NCBI GenBank assembly: GCA_017554445.1
Contig: JAFZIJ010000143.1
Coordinates: 1-44,647, forward strand
Reading direction: 5' to 3'
Source: Victivallales bacterium
GTDB lineage: Bacteria; Verrucomicrobiota; Lentisphaeria; Oligosphaerales; Oligosphaeraceae
Length of the DNA stretch: 44,647 nucleotides
Below the pieces are notes generated by a model. It was not told the origin of the DNA. It saw nothing but the letters and a program-made list of their open reading frames with translations, and did not search any database. Within the stretch, counting starts at the first letter, position 1, and each line of letters opens with the position of its first letter. A program made the position numbers and the translations under genes. Shown here piece by piece: positions 16,458 through 24,110 of this stretch.

Positions 16458-17300
16458 ATGGCAAAAATAAGTGTGCAGGAAACTGAAATTACAGTCTTAT
16501 CTATTGATGACGTTGATTATATATCCTTGACAGATATGGCAAATGGCAGGATTGATCAATCGCGTGCTGCGGATGTCATTAAAAACTGGTTACGTACCCG
16601 TTATGCTATTGAATTTCTTGGAACTTGGGAGATTCTACATAATCCGAATTTTAAAGTGGTGGAATTTGACCACTTTAAAAGTCAAGCTGGTTTAGTTGGG
16701 TTCGTATTGAGTGCGAGTGAATGGATAGAAAATACCAACGCCATTGGGTTGATTGTACGTAAAGGAAAATATGGAGGAACTTATGCACATAAGGATATTG
16801 CCTTTGAATTTGGTTCTGCCATTAGTGTGCAATTTAAACTGTATTTGATAGAAGAGTACCAGCGATTGAAAGAGTTTGAACAAAGGCAGCTGGGGTGGAG
16901 TGTAAAAAGGGAATTGACGAAAATAAATTATCGTATTCACACAGATGCCGTAAAACAGAATTTAATTCCTATTGAACTGTCACCGCAACAGATGAGCATT
17001 ATTTACGCAAATGAAGCAGATGTCTTGAATATGGCTCTATTTGGAATGACAGCAGCTGAATGGCGAATACAAAATCCTGAAAAACAAGGAAATATACGAG
17101 ATTATGCAAATGTGAGTGAATTGATTTGTCTGGCCAATCTTGAGAACTTGAATGCACTTTTCATAAATGAAGGAATGCCTCAAGATATTCGTCTAAAGAG
17201 ATTGAATCAGATAGCCATTTCACAGATGCGGCTTTTACTTGATATGCCAAATGCACTTCTTGTTTCCAATGCAAACACTCTACCAGAAAAGATAGAGTAA
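16458..17300 (+). CDS. KilA-N domain protein, likely horizontally acquired
   Basis: The 280-residue protein has a KilA-N domain over residues about 10-115: YISLTDMANGRIDQSRAADV, IKNWLRTRYAIEFLGTWE, NPNFKVVEF and GGTYAHKDIAFEFGSAIS. KilA-N is a DNA-binding module common in phages and mobile islands. The C-terminal half (INYRIHTDAVKQNLIP onwards) is shared by many chromosomal KilA-N proteins of gut bacteria and has no known activity. The gene is clearly more AT-rich than recF and the other neighbours and uses A/T-ending codons, which suggests transfer. It stands alone between recF and the permease with no integrase or phage gene nearby. A ribosome site is not obvious (TAGGATATTT). Confidence 0.85.
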   Translation: MAKISVQETEITVLSIDDVDYISLTDMANGRIDQSRAADVIKNWLRTRYAIEFLGTWEILHNPNFKVVEFDHFKSQAGLVGFVLSASEWIENTNAIGLIVRKGKYGGTYAHKDIAFEFGSAISVQFKLYLIEEYQRLKEFEQRQLGWSVKRELTKINYRIHTDAVKQNLIPIELSPQQMSIIYANEADVLNMALFGMTAAEWRIQNPEKQGNIRDYANVSELICLANLENLNALFINEGMPQDIRLKRLNQIAISQMRLLLDMPNALLVSNANTLPEKIE

Positions 17301-17329
17301 AATAAATTATATTATATGTTATAACTATT

Positions 17330-18373
17330 TTATTTTAGTGAAATTCTAGGATCAATCACCACATAGCAGAAATCGGACAGCACATTGCCAAGAAGCCCTA
17401 AAATCGACGTCAATGCAACTGTTCCCATGAAAACAGGATAGTCGCGGCCGACGATGGCTTCCATGCTGAGGCTACCCATGCCTGGTATTTCGAAAACACG
17501 TTCGATGATGACGGATCCTGCGAACATGATGGTCAGAACACCGCCGAATCCTGTCGCTATCGGAATCATCGCATTGCGCAGAACATGGCCCCACAGGACG
17601 CGAGAAGTGCTGCCGCCTTTTGCGTAAACTGTTCGAACATAATCGCTATTGATCTGTTCCAGAAGCGAATTCTTCATGAGCAACGTCAAAACGGCGAAAC
17701 TGCCGACCATGTAGCAGATGATTGGCAGAATCATGTGCAGGAAAAGATCTTTCGTCTTCTGCAGGAACGACATGGAATCAAAATCGGATGAATGGAAACC
17801 AGTAGCCGGCAGGAAGTCCCACAAACCGTCGACGGTTCCGCAAAACGCCATCTTCAGAATCATGCCCAACGCGAACGCAGGAACAGCGTAGCCGATGAAA
17901 ACGATAACACTGGAGGCCAGATCAAATGGTTTTCCATGTTTCAACGCCTTCATTACGCCTAGCGGGATGCAAACGAGATATGTCACGATAAATCCCGTCA
18001 GACCAAAGATTAGCGACACGGGAAAACGTTCGCTGATCAATTGCCAGGCGGTCTTGTTAGGGAATTTGTAGGATTCCATCTTCAGACCGATTCGATCCGT
18101 CACGAGCCATTTCCAATAGCGTTTTGGAAATGGCTGGTCGAATCCATAATGCTTCTTGATGTATTCACGCTGTGTTTCAGATACTTTTCCCGCCTCACCC
18201 GCGCTTGCGGAAACAGTTTCACCGCCTTCACCGCCGCCGCGCATCCGCATGATGGCCTGTTCGACGGGGCCGCCAGGCACGAATTGGATGATTGTGAAAC
18301 AAAGGAATGTGATGCCGATGAACGTCGGTATGATAAGAAGAAGTCTTCGGATGAAATAATCGAGTCTATCCAT
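17330..18373 (-). CDS. Peptide-type ABC transporter permease, YejB/DppB family
   Basis: The ATG at 18373 (MDRLDYFIRRLLLIIPTFIG) gives 347 residues; an in-frame start 54 bp upstream lacks support. The protein has the DppB layout: a first helix, the FVPGGPVEQ segment, a periplasmic loop with HYGFDQPFPKRYWKWL, then five helices containing the EAA-like loop DYVRTVYAKGGSTSRVLWGHVLRNAMIPI and the C-terminal DPRISLK. The YejB subgroup imports peptides in complexes with YejA, YejE and YejF, but none of these is beside it: it is convergent with the KilA-N gene (29 bp between stops) and divergent from the phosphatase gene. It is either a remnant of a split operon or works with partners elsewhere. Confidence 0.88.
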   Translation of the reverse strand: MDRLDYFIRRLLLIIPTFIGITFLCFTIIQFVPGGPVEQAIMRMRGGGEGGETVSASAGEAGKVSETQREYIKKHYGFDQPFPKRYWKWLVTDRIGLKMESYKFPNKTAWQLISERFPVSLIFGLTGFIVTYLVCIPLGVMKALKHGKPFDLASSVIVFIGYAVPAFALGMILKMAFCGTVDGLWDFLPATGFHSSDFDSMSFLQKTKDLFLHMILPIICYMVGSFAVLTLLMKNSLLEQINSDYVRTVYAKGGSTSRVLWGHVLRNAMIPIATGFGGVLTIMFAGSVIIERVFEIPGMGSLSMEAIVGRDYPVFMGTVALTSILGLLGNVLSDFCYVVIDPRISLK

Positions 18374-18489
18374 TTTGCTTTGGAAGATTTGTGTTTCATA
18401 ACGGCTTCCGCCGTTAGCACAGAACAAGGAATTGCATTGATGAATATTAAGAAATTAATATTTAATGTGCATTTATCAAGTAGTTCTAG

Positions 18490-18517
18490 TTGAAATTGGT
18501 GTTGTATTAAGTATAAT
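18490..18517 (+). promoter_or_regulatory. Sigma70-type promoter for the phosphatase-waaA gene set
   Basis: TTGAAA (18490-18495), 16-bp spacer, TATAAT (18512-18517), 43 bp before the ATG at 18561. It has the same boxes and spacing as the promoter at 7575. The region from 18374 holds no gene. Confidence 0.65.
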
Positions 18518-18560
18518 TAATAGGGTAAACGTTAAGATGGGGTTTTTTGCGCATTGAACC

Positions 18561-20039
18561 ATGGATTTTCTGATTCCATTCATATTTTTGGCATGCGTCG
18601 TCTTGGCGGTGTCATTCATCCTGTGGAGTCTGGGCAGCATCCAGTCTTCACAGGAAAAGACACGCAAAGTCGAGGCAAAGCAAGTTACGGCTCGAAACAC
18701 GCTGAACCAGTTCATGTCGAAACTGGCCACCGTGGATGAAACCTTCGAGGCGCTGGATATTCTTGTTTCCAGTTTCTGGGAAGAGATAAATTGCGAATCC
18801 ATCGGAATTTATGTTCTTGACCAATCAAACGAATCGGGAAAAAAACATCTAAAAGGCGCCGCATGCACCGCCATGTTTCCGATTTTTGATGAACGGGAAG
18901 AAAAAGCACACTCCTCCACAGTGGACAATTATGCACTGGAGGACAAGATTTTCGAAAATCCGCATAATCGGACGGCCCATTTCAAAAGCGAAACCATCAT
19001 CAGCGGCCAAGGCATACTCGGCGGCGTGTTTGAATCGCGTAAACCGTTGATTTTCCCCACACAAGACGAACAGATCAATCTGCGAGTCCAACCGCGCCCT
19101 ATTTTGACGTTGATGGCCATTCCGCTCTCGTTTGAAGGAAAATTCATTGGTCTGATGGTGGCCGTCAATCGTCGTGACGGCATCCGTCCCTTCAGCGACC
19201 ACGACATGGAGGAATTCCAGCAGCTGGCCATCCAGGCGGAATTTTCCGCCAATTTGATTTTGGTCTATAAGGAACGGCAGAAGCAAGATCGTATCGTTCA
19301 GGAACTTGCGTCATATGCCAAAATGCAGCAAAAACTGATGCCGAAAATTCCGAAACAAGTCGGCGAATATCGTTTTGCGGCTTATCAGGCTCCCGCCATG
19401 GAGGTCAGCGGCGATTTCTATGACTACGCTGTTTTGGACGATCATCGCGTCCTGTTAATCGTGGCGGATGCGACGGGAAAAAACCTTCCCGCCTGTTTGA
19501 TGACGTCCATGTGTTTCAGTTTCGTCCACTGCCTAAAGGAACGCTTCACGGATGTACAGTCGTTTCTATTGGATTTAAATCGTTTGATTCAAGCGAATTC
19601 CAATCCGAATCAATTCGTGACGCTGGCCGCGTTGCTGATTGATACGTCCATCAACGAATGCGTTCTTGGAAACGCAGGGCATACGGCCGCTTTGATCCGA
19701 AAAGCGGATGGCGAGCTTCTCGTCAAAAAGCCAAAAGGCGACGCGCTCGGCATGTGGCCGAATGACGACGATACGGTTTACGAAACAATACGGTTTCCAT
19801 TCGAACGCGGCATGAAAATCTGCCTGTATTCAGATGGCATCAACGAAGCGAAAAACGGCGCGGACGAGCTCTTCGGTGATGAACGCTTGCGCAAGTTATT
19901 CAAAGAGTGTGACTTGCCTCCTAGAAAGACAATCAATATGATTTTGGATAAAGTGAAGGAATTTTCCGGTGACACGCCGCAGTCCGACGACCAGACGATG
20001 ATGGTCATCTCCAGAAATCTTTCCACAGACGAGGAATAA
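18561..20039 (+). CDS. Membrane-anchored GAF and PP2C (SpoIIE/RsbU-type) phosphatase
   Basis: The 492-residue protein has one N-terminal membrane helix (about 3-23), a GAF-like sensor region (about 55-230) and a PPM-type serine phosphatase domain (about 265-488). Metal-site motifs are VSGDFYDY, IVADATGKNLPA, LGNAGHTAALI, YSDGINEA and SDDQTMMVI. Such enzymes dephosphorylate anti-anti-sigma factors in partner-switching systems, with the GAF domain sensing a signal. No STAS or HPK partner is in the window. waaA starts 3 bp after its stop, so they are cotranscribed, which hints at an envelope-stress link (inference). No clear ribosome site precedes the ATG. Confidence 0.88.
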   Translation: MDFLIPFIFLACVVLAVSFILWSLGSIQSSQEKTRKVEAKQVTARNTLNQFMSKLATVDETFEALDILVSSFWEEINCESIGIYVLDQSNESGKKHLKGAACTAMFPIFDEREEKAHSSTVDNYALEDKIFENPHNRTAHFKSETIISGQGILGGVFESRKPLIFPTQDEQINLRVQPRPILTLMAIPLSFEGKFIGLMVAVNRRDGIRPFSDHDMEEFQQLAIQAEFSANLILVYKERQKQDRIVQELASYAKMQQKLMPKIPKQVGEYRFAAYQAPAMEVSGDFYDYAVLDDHRVLLIVADATGKNLPACLMTSMCFSFVHCLKERFTDVQSFLLDLNRLIQANSNPNQFVTLAALLIDTSINECVLGNAGHTAALIRKADGELLVKKPKGDALGMWPNDDDTVYETIRFPFERGMKICLYSDGINEAKNGADELFGDERLRKLFKECDLPPRKTINMILDKVKEFSGDTPQSDDQTMMVISRNLSTDEE

Positions 20040-20042
20040 AGC

Positions 20043-21329
20043 ATGTTTTTTCAAATCATCTACAGTATCGTCTTTCCGCTTGTTTTTCTTCTGTATCTCC
20101 CGTTCTATCTGATACATATCTTCAAACGCGGCGGCGTGACGAAGGAGTATTGGGAACGCATCGGCATCATCGGCGCGGAAAAGAAGGCGAAGCTGCGCGA
20201 ATTGGCGAATCCCGTTTGGATCCACGCGGTGTCCGTCGGCGAAACGATTGCCGCGTTGACGTTCATCAAAGAATGGCAGAAGCGTTTTCCGAACGACAAT
20301 CTTGTGTTCACATGCAGCACGAGCACGGCGTATCATACGGCGGAAGCGAAACTTCCAAAAGATGTCCAGTTGCTTTACTGCCCTATCGACTGCTTCTTCG
20401 CAGTGCGGCGGACACTGAAAGCCGTCCGCCCGAAGATGCTTGTGATTTTTGAAGTCGAAATCTGGCCGAATTTGATCAGTTGCGCGAAAAGTTTTGGCGC
20501 GAAAGTCGCACTTGTGAATGGCCGCATGTCAGACAAATCCAGCCAAGGCTACGCGAAATGGTCGTTCATCTTCAAGCCGTTGTTCCGCAAATTTGATTCC
20601 ATCTGCGTTCAGACAGAGGAAGATAGGAAGCGGATCTGCCGCGTCATGGGAGACGATCCACGCGTCGTCGTCTGCGATACGATGAAATTCGATCAAGTTC
20701 CTGAAACGAAAAATGCCGACAAAACGGCCGTTTTGGACGATTGCTTCGGTACGGATAAACGCGTCATTTTCGTCGCCGGCAGTACGCATCCGGGCGAAGA
20801 GGAAATGGTTTGCGATGCATATAAGAATTTGAAATCCGTCCATCCAGAGCTGAAGATGATTCTTGTTCCGCGCCATTGCGAACGGGCGGATGAAGTTTCC
20901 AAGTTGTTGGACGAAAGAGGCTTGACGTATAAGCTTTCGAAGCCGGAAGGCGAACAGAAGCCTGGTCTGGCGGATGTCCTGCTCGTGAACACGACAGGCG
21001 AACTGATGAATTTCTACGGCGCGTCCGATATCGCGTATGTCGGCAAAAGTCTCGCGGGGCAGACGGGCGGCCACAACATCATCGAACCCGCCATCTATGG
21101 CAAGGCGATTCTGCATGGCTTCCACATGGAGAACTTCCGCCAGGTGGCGCAGTTGTTCAAAGACGCGCAGGCCTCCATGGAACTGCAAACCGAAAGCGAG
21201 TTTGAGCCGGCGTTGAAGAAACTCATTGAAGACGAAACACTTAGAACGGAAATGGGCAAGCGGGCCAGAGGCCTCGTGGATCGCTACCGCGGTGCCATCG
21301 AACGGACGCTGAACCAGTTGGATCATTGA
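20043..21329 (+). CDS. waaA: 3-deoxy-D-manno-octulosonic-acid (Kdo) transferase
   Basis: The 428-residue inner-membrane-bound GT30 enzyme transfers Kdo from CMP-Kdo to lipid A precursor. An N-terminal helix (about 4-26) is followed by the catalytic-base motif HAVSVGE (Glu67), then FEVEIWPNLI, LVNGRMSDKSS, the C-terminal Rossmann domain with VFVAGSTHPGEEE, ILVPRHCERA, YVGKSLAGQTGGHNIIEPA and the GVP-less YGKAILHGFHMENF. It shows that the organism makes Kdo-containing LPS. It starts 3 bp after the phosphatase gene and 24 bp before the activase gene. Confidence 0.95.
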   Translation: MFFQIIYSIVFPLVFLLYLPFYLIHIFKRGGVTKEYWERIGIIGAEKKAKLRELANPVWIHAVSVGETIAALTFIKEWQKRFPNDNLVFTCSTSTAYHTAEAKLPKDVQLLYCPIDCFFAVRRTLKAVRPKMLVIFEVEIWPNLISCAKSFGAKVALVNGRMSDKSSQGYAKWSFIFKPLFRKFDSICVQTEEDRKRICRVMGDDPRVVVCDTMKFDQVPETKNADKTAVLDDCFGTDKRVIFVAGSTHPGEEEMVCDAYKNLKSVHPELKMILVPRHCERADEVSKLLDERGLTYKLSKPEGEQKPGLADVLLVNTTGELMNFYGASDIAYVGKSLAGQTGGHNIIEPAIYGKAILHGFHMENFRQVAQLFKDAQASMELQTESEFEPALKKLIEDETLRTEMGKRARGLVDRYRGAIERTLNQLDH

Positions 21330-21353
21330 TAACTTATTTACATTCAAAATATT

Positions 21354-22268
21354 ATGATTAACGGAACGGTTTTTGATATACAACGGTTTTCCATTCACGA
21401 CGGGCCGGGTATCCGCACGACGGTCTTCCTGAAAGGCTGTCCACTGAACTGCCTGTGGTGCCACAATCCGGAATCAAAAAGCAGCAAACCGCAACTGTCG
21501 TTCACGCCGATGCGATGCATCGGCTGCGGTGCCTGCCTGAAGGCTTGCAAACACAATGCGCATCAATTGAACGAAAAGGGCGAACATGTCATAGATCGCT
21601 CGGCCTGTGTGCTTTGCGGCGAATGTGTCAAGACCTGCTATGCGGAAGCATTGGAGATGATCGGCAAGACGATGACCGTCGAAGAGGTCATTGAAGAAGT
21701 CTTGAAAGACGAACCGTTCTACGAAACGTCTGGCGGCGGCATGACGATTTCCGGCGGCGAACCACTGTTCCAGCCGGACTTCAGCGTTGCGCTTCTTGAA
21801 TCCGCGAAAGCGCATAAATTGGGCACAGGCATCGAAACGAGCGGTTTCGCCAGCTGGGCGACGTTGGAGCGTTTCATCCCGCTGGTCGATCATTTCATGT
21901 TCGACATCAAAGAAACGGATCCAAAACGGCATGAACACGTTACAGGACGACCGCTGGAACCGATTGTCGCGAACTTGAAGAAGCTCCATGATTCTGGAGC
22001 GGAGATACTTGTGCGTTTTCCCATGGTTCCGAACGTCAACGCGTTGCCGGAGCATTTCAAAGGAATCGGCGAACTGGCGAAATCGCTTCCGAACGTGAAA
22101 GGCTTCGAAATCATGCCGTACCACAGGCTCGGCGAAAGCAAGTTGGACCGCCTTGGCTTGGGCGCGTCTCCCATCAAGACGGAACCGCCGGAAAACGATG
22201 TTTTCAATGGTTGGATCGACACGCTGGCAGGATACGGCGTGAAGGTTATTAATGAACGGAAGAAGTAG
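21354..22268 (+). CDS. Glycyl-radical enzyme activating protein (radical SAM with two 4Fe-4S inserts)
   Basis: The 304-residue radical SAM enzyme installs the glycyl radical in a pyruvate-formate-lyase-like partner. The SAM cluster motif is C29-x3-C33-x2-C36 (CPLNCLWC) after FSIHDGPGIRTTVFLKG. Two ferredoxin-type clusters follow (Cys 55, 58, 61, 65 and 85, 88, 91, 95), the arrangement of activases for choline lyase, glycerol dehydratase and similar enzymes, not of plain PflA. SGGGMTISGGEPLFQ is the SAM-binding stretch. No glycyl-radical enzyme of that kind is adjacent; the only one in the window is nrdD, which has its own activase. The partner is therefore unknown. Confidence 0.92.
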   Translation: MINGTVFDIQRFSIHDGPGIRTTVFLKGCPLNCLWCHNPESKSSKPQLSFTPMRCIGCGACLKACKHNAHQLNEKGEHVIDRSACVLCGECVKTCYAEALEMIGKTMTVEEVIEEVLKDEPFYETSGGGMTISGGEPLFQPDFSVALLESAKAHKLGTGIETSGFASWATLERFIPLVDHFMFDIKETDPKRHEHVTGRPLEPIVANLKKLHDSGAEILVRFPMVPNVNALPEHFKGIGELAKSLPNVKGFEIMPYHRLGESKLDRLGLGASPIKTEPPENDVFNGWIDTLAGYGVKVINERKK

Positions 22269-22275
22269 GGAGGGG

Positions 22276-22289
22276 CCCGCTCCTGCGGG
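22276..22289. other. Small GC-rich hairpin in the activase-transporter spacer
   Basis: CCCGC and GCGGG pair around TCCT, 8 bp after the activase stop. It lacks a T tract, so it is not a standard terminator. Confidence 0.4.
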
Positions 22290-22304
22290 ACCGACAGAAC
22301 AGAT

Positions 22305-23273
22305 ATGGCAAGCAAAGGCGAAAATAGCGGCAAATCCGCAAAAGGCGGCGGTTCGGCGATCAGTTTCATGGGCATCGTGTTTCTGATTCTGGGCATCGGC
22401 CTGTTCAGCACGGTAGAAATCTGCCAGAAGCTCATCAACGCGAAGGCGCATATCGATCCGAACGTCATGGTGTTCGTGCGATTCGTCGTGACAGGCATCA
22501 TTTTGTTCGCGTTCGGATTGCCTAACTATCTGAGCAAAGGCGAGAAACTGACGATTCACGACTGGCTGACGTTCGGCTTCAACGGCCTGGTCGGCATCAC
22601 GTTCAGCCTGGGGCTGTTCCATGTGGGCATCAACATGTTCCACAATGCATCGTCGCCGGCGGTCGTCTTCAGCGCGAACGCCATCTTCGCCATTGTCATT
22701 GCGCGTTTTATGAATCATGAGGAATGGAACTGCCGCAAATGGTTGGCGACGCTGCTCGGCTTGGGCGGCGTCAGTCTGTTCATGTTCGAATCGGGCAAGG
22801 CGGACATGAACACATTGAAAGCCATAGGCGTCATGTGCGCGGCAGCGCTGCTATTTGCTTTGAGCGTGTGCTTTACGAAAAAAGTCGTCTCCAAATATGG
22901 CGCGATGCTCTACATGGGCGGTTCATCGCTAATCGGCGGACTGCTGTCGTTCCCGCTGATTTTTTTGACGACAAAACATTCATTGGCGTTTGAATTCTCG
23001 CAAGTTACGAAAGCGCTTCCAGAAATGGCGTACATGGTCATCATCGCGACGGCATTGGCCTATGTGTTCTACTACAGCGGCATCGCGGGAACATCGGCCT
23101 ACGTCGGTTCGATGGCGTTTTTCCTGAAACCCGTCTTGGCGTGCATTTTTGCGCAAGTCGCAAGAGAAACGGGACTTCTGCGGCATGAAAAGATGATGAA
23201 CGCCTGGACGATCTGCGGAACGGTTCTGATTTTCATCGCCATGTGTTTAACCGTGCTCCGAACGAAAAAATAG
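22305..23273 (+). CDS. EamA/DMT-family transporter
   Basis: The 322-residue protein has ten predicted membrane helices in two EamA halves after a polar start (residues 1-17). Recognisable pieces are VFVRFVVTGIILFAF, NASSPAVVFSANAIFAIVIARF, LLGLGGVSLFMFESG and, in the second half, AYVGSMAFFLKPVLACIFA. The family exports or imports small metabolites such as amino acids or nucleotide sugars; the substrate cannot be told. It is followed 2 bp later by trmO, so the two are cotranscribed. The ATG at 22305 has only a weak ribosome site. Confidence 0.88.
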   Translation: MASKGENSGKSAKGGGSAISFMGIVFLILGIGLFSTVEICQKLINAKAHIDPNVMVFVRFVVTGIILFAFGLPNYLSKGEKLTIHDWLTFGFNGLVGITFSLGLFHVGINMFHNASSPAVVFSANAIFAIVIARFMNHEEWNCRKWLATLLGLGGVSLFMFESGKADMNTLKAIGVMCAAALLFALSVCFTKKVVSKYGAMLYMGGSSLIGGLLSFPLIFLTTKHSLAFEFSQVTKALPEMAYMVIIATALAYVFYYSGIAGTSAYVGSMAFFLKPVLACIFAQVARETGLLRHEKMMNAWTICGTVLIFIAMCLTVLRTKK

Positions 23274-23275
23274 CC

Positions 23276-23995
23276 ATGACGGAAGAAAACCAATACACAT
23301 TTCCAGCCGTCGGCGTCATGCGCAGTTGCTACAAGGCAAAATTCGGCATCCCACGGCAGCCCGGCCTCATCGAAGAGGCAACTGGTTATATAGAGCTTCT
23401 GCCGCCGTACAACCAGCCAAACACCGTTCGTGGTCTGGAAGATTTTTCGCACATTTGGGTGTTGTTTGTTTTCCATCAAGCCTTGCGCGACGGATGGAAG
23501 GCGACAGTACGGCCGCCGAGGCTTGGCGGAGACAAACGGATTGGCGTGTTTGCATCGCGTTCGCCGTTCAGGCCGAGCGCGATAGGACTTTCTGTTCTAA
23601 AGCTGAAACAAGTCGTCATCGGTGACCATGGAAGAATCCGATTGGAAGTCTGCGGACAGGATATCGTCGATGGCACGCCCATTCTCGATATCAAGCCGTA
23701 TCTTCCTTATACGGACAGTGTTCCGACGGCGGTCGGTGGCTTTGCCCCGACCGCTCCAGACGCCGATGCCCTGCCCGTAACCGTCTCCGCTGAAGCAGAA
23801 AACGACTTTGCGCAAATCGCGAAACGCGGCAAGCCACAATTCCGCGATTTGGCCATAAAAGTTATTTCCGCCGATCCGCGCCCCGCCTATCAACGCGAAA
23901 TCGGACGGATTTACGGTGTTTTTCTGGACGGCTATGAAGTCGTTTGGAAGGCATTGGAGAACGGGGCGGAGATTGTGGAAATACGGAAAGCGTAA
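23276..23995 (+). CDS. trmO: tRNA (N6-threonylcarbamoyladenosine37-N6)-methyltransferase TrmO
   Basis: The 239-residue protein is of the YaeB/TrmO family, which uses SAM to methylate t6A37 in threonine tRNAs. The N-terminal TrmO barrel has VGVMRSCYKAKFGIPRQPG, YNQPNTVRGLEDFSHIWVLFVFH, GVFASRSPFRPSAIGLS and DGTPILDIKPYLPYTDS; the C-terminal domain carries ISADPRPAYQRE. The ATG at 23276, two bases after the transporter stop, is chosen; the frame also has an ATG 33 bp earlier inside the transporter gene. Confidence 0.93.
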   Translation: MTEENQYTFPAVGVMRSCYKAKFGIPRQPGLIEEATGYIELLPPYNQPNTVRGLEDFSHIWVLFVFHQALRDGWKATVRPPRLGGDKRIGVFASRSPFRPSAIGLSVLKLKQVVIGDHGRIRLEVCGQDIVDGTPILDIKPYLPYTDSVPTAVGGFAPTAPDADALPVTVSAEAENDFAQIAKRGKPQFRDLAIKVISADPRPAYQREIGRIYGVFLDGYEVVWKALENGAEIVEIRKA

Positions 23996-24000
23996 GACGT

Positions 24001-24060
24001 TAGAGGTTCTAGAAGCTCTAGAAGCTCTAGAAACTCTAGAATTCTAGAAGCCTAGAAACC
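24001..24060. repeat. TCTAGAAGC nonamer repeat
   Basis: Six or so copies of TCTAGAANN at 9-bp or near 9-bp spacing fill the spacer between trmO and the next gene. A TATAAT at 24087-24092, without a good -35 box, follows it. Confidence 0.85.
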
Positions 24061-24110
24061 TAGAAAAACAAGAAAAAAATTTTTTTTATAATCACAAAAG
24101 GAGACACATC

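Noticed and set aside
16458..18373. Prophage or integrative element
   Set aside because: Only the KilA-N gene looks mobile; there is no integrase, tRNA attachment site, direct flanking repeat or structural phage gene.
22276..22289. Rho-independent terminator after the glycyl-radical activase gene
   Set aside because: The 5-bp hairpin has no following T tract and the next gene is close on the same strand.
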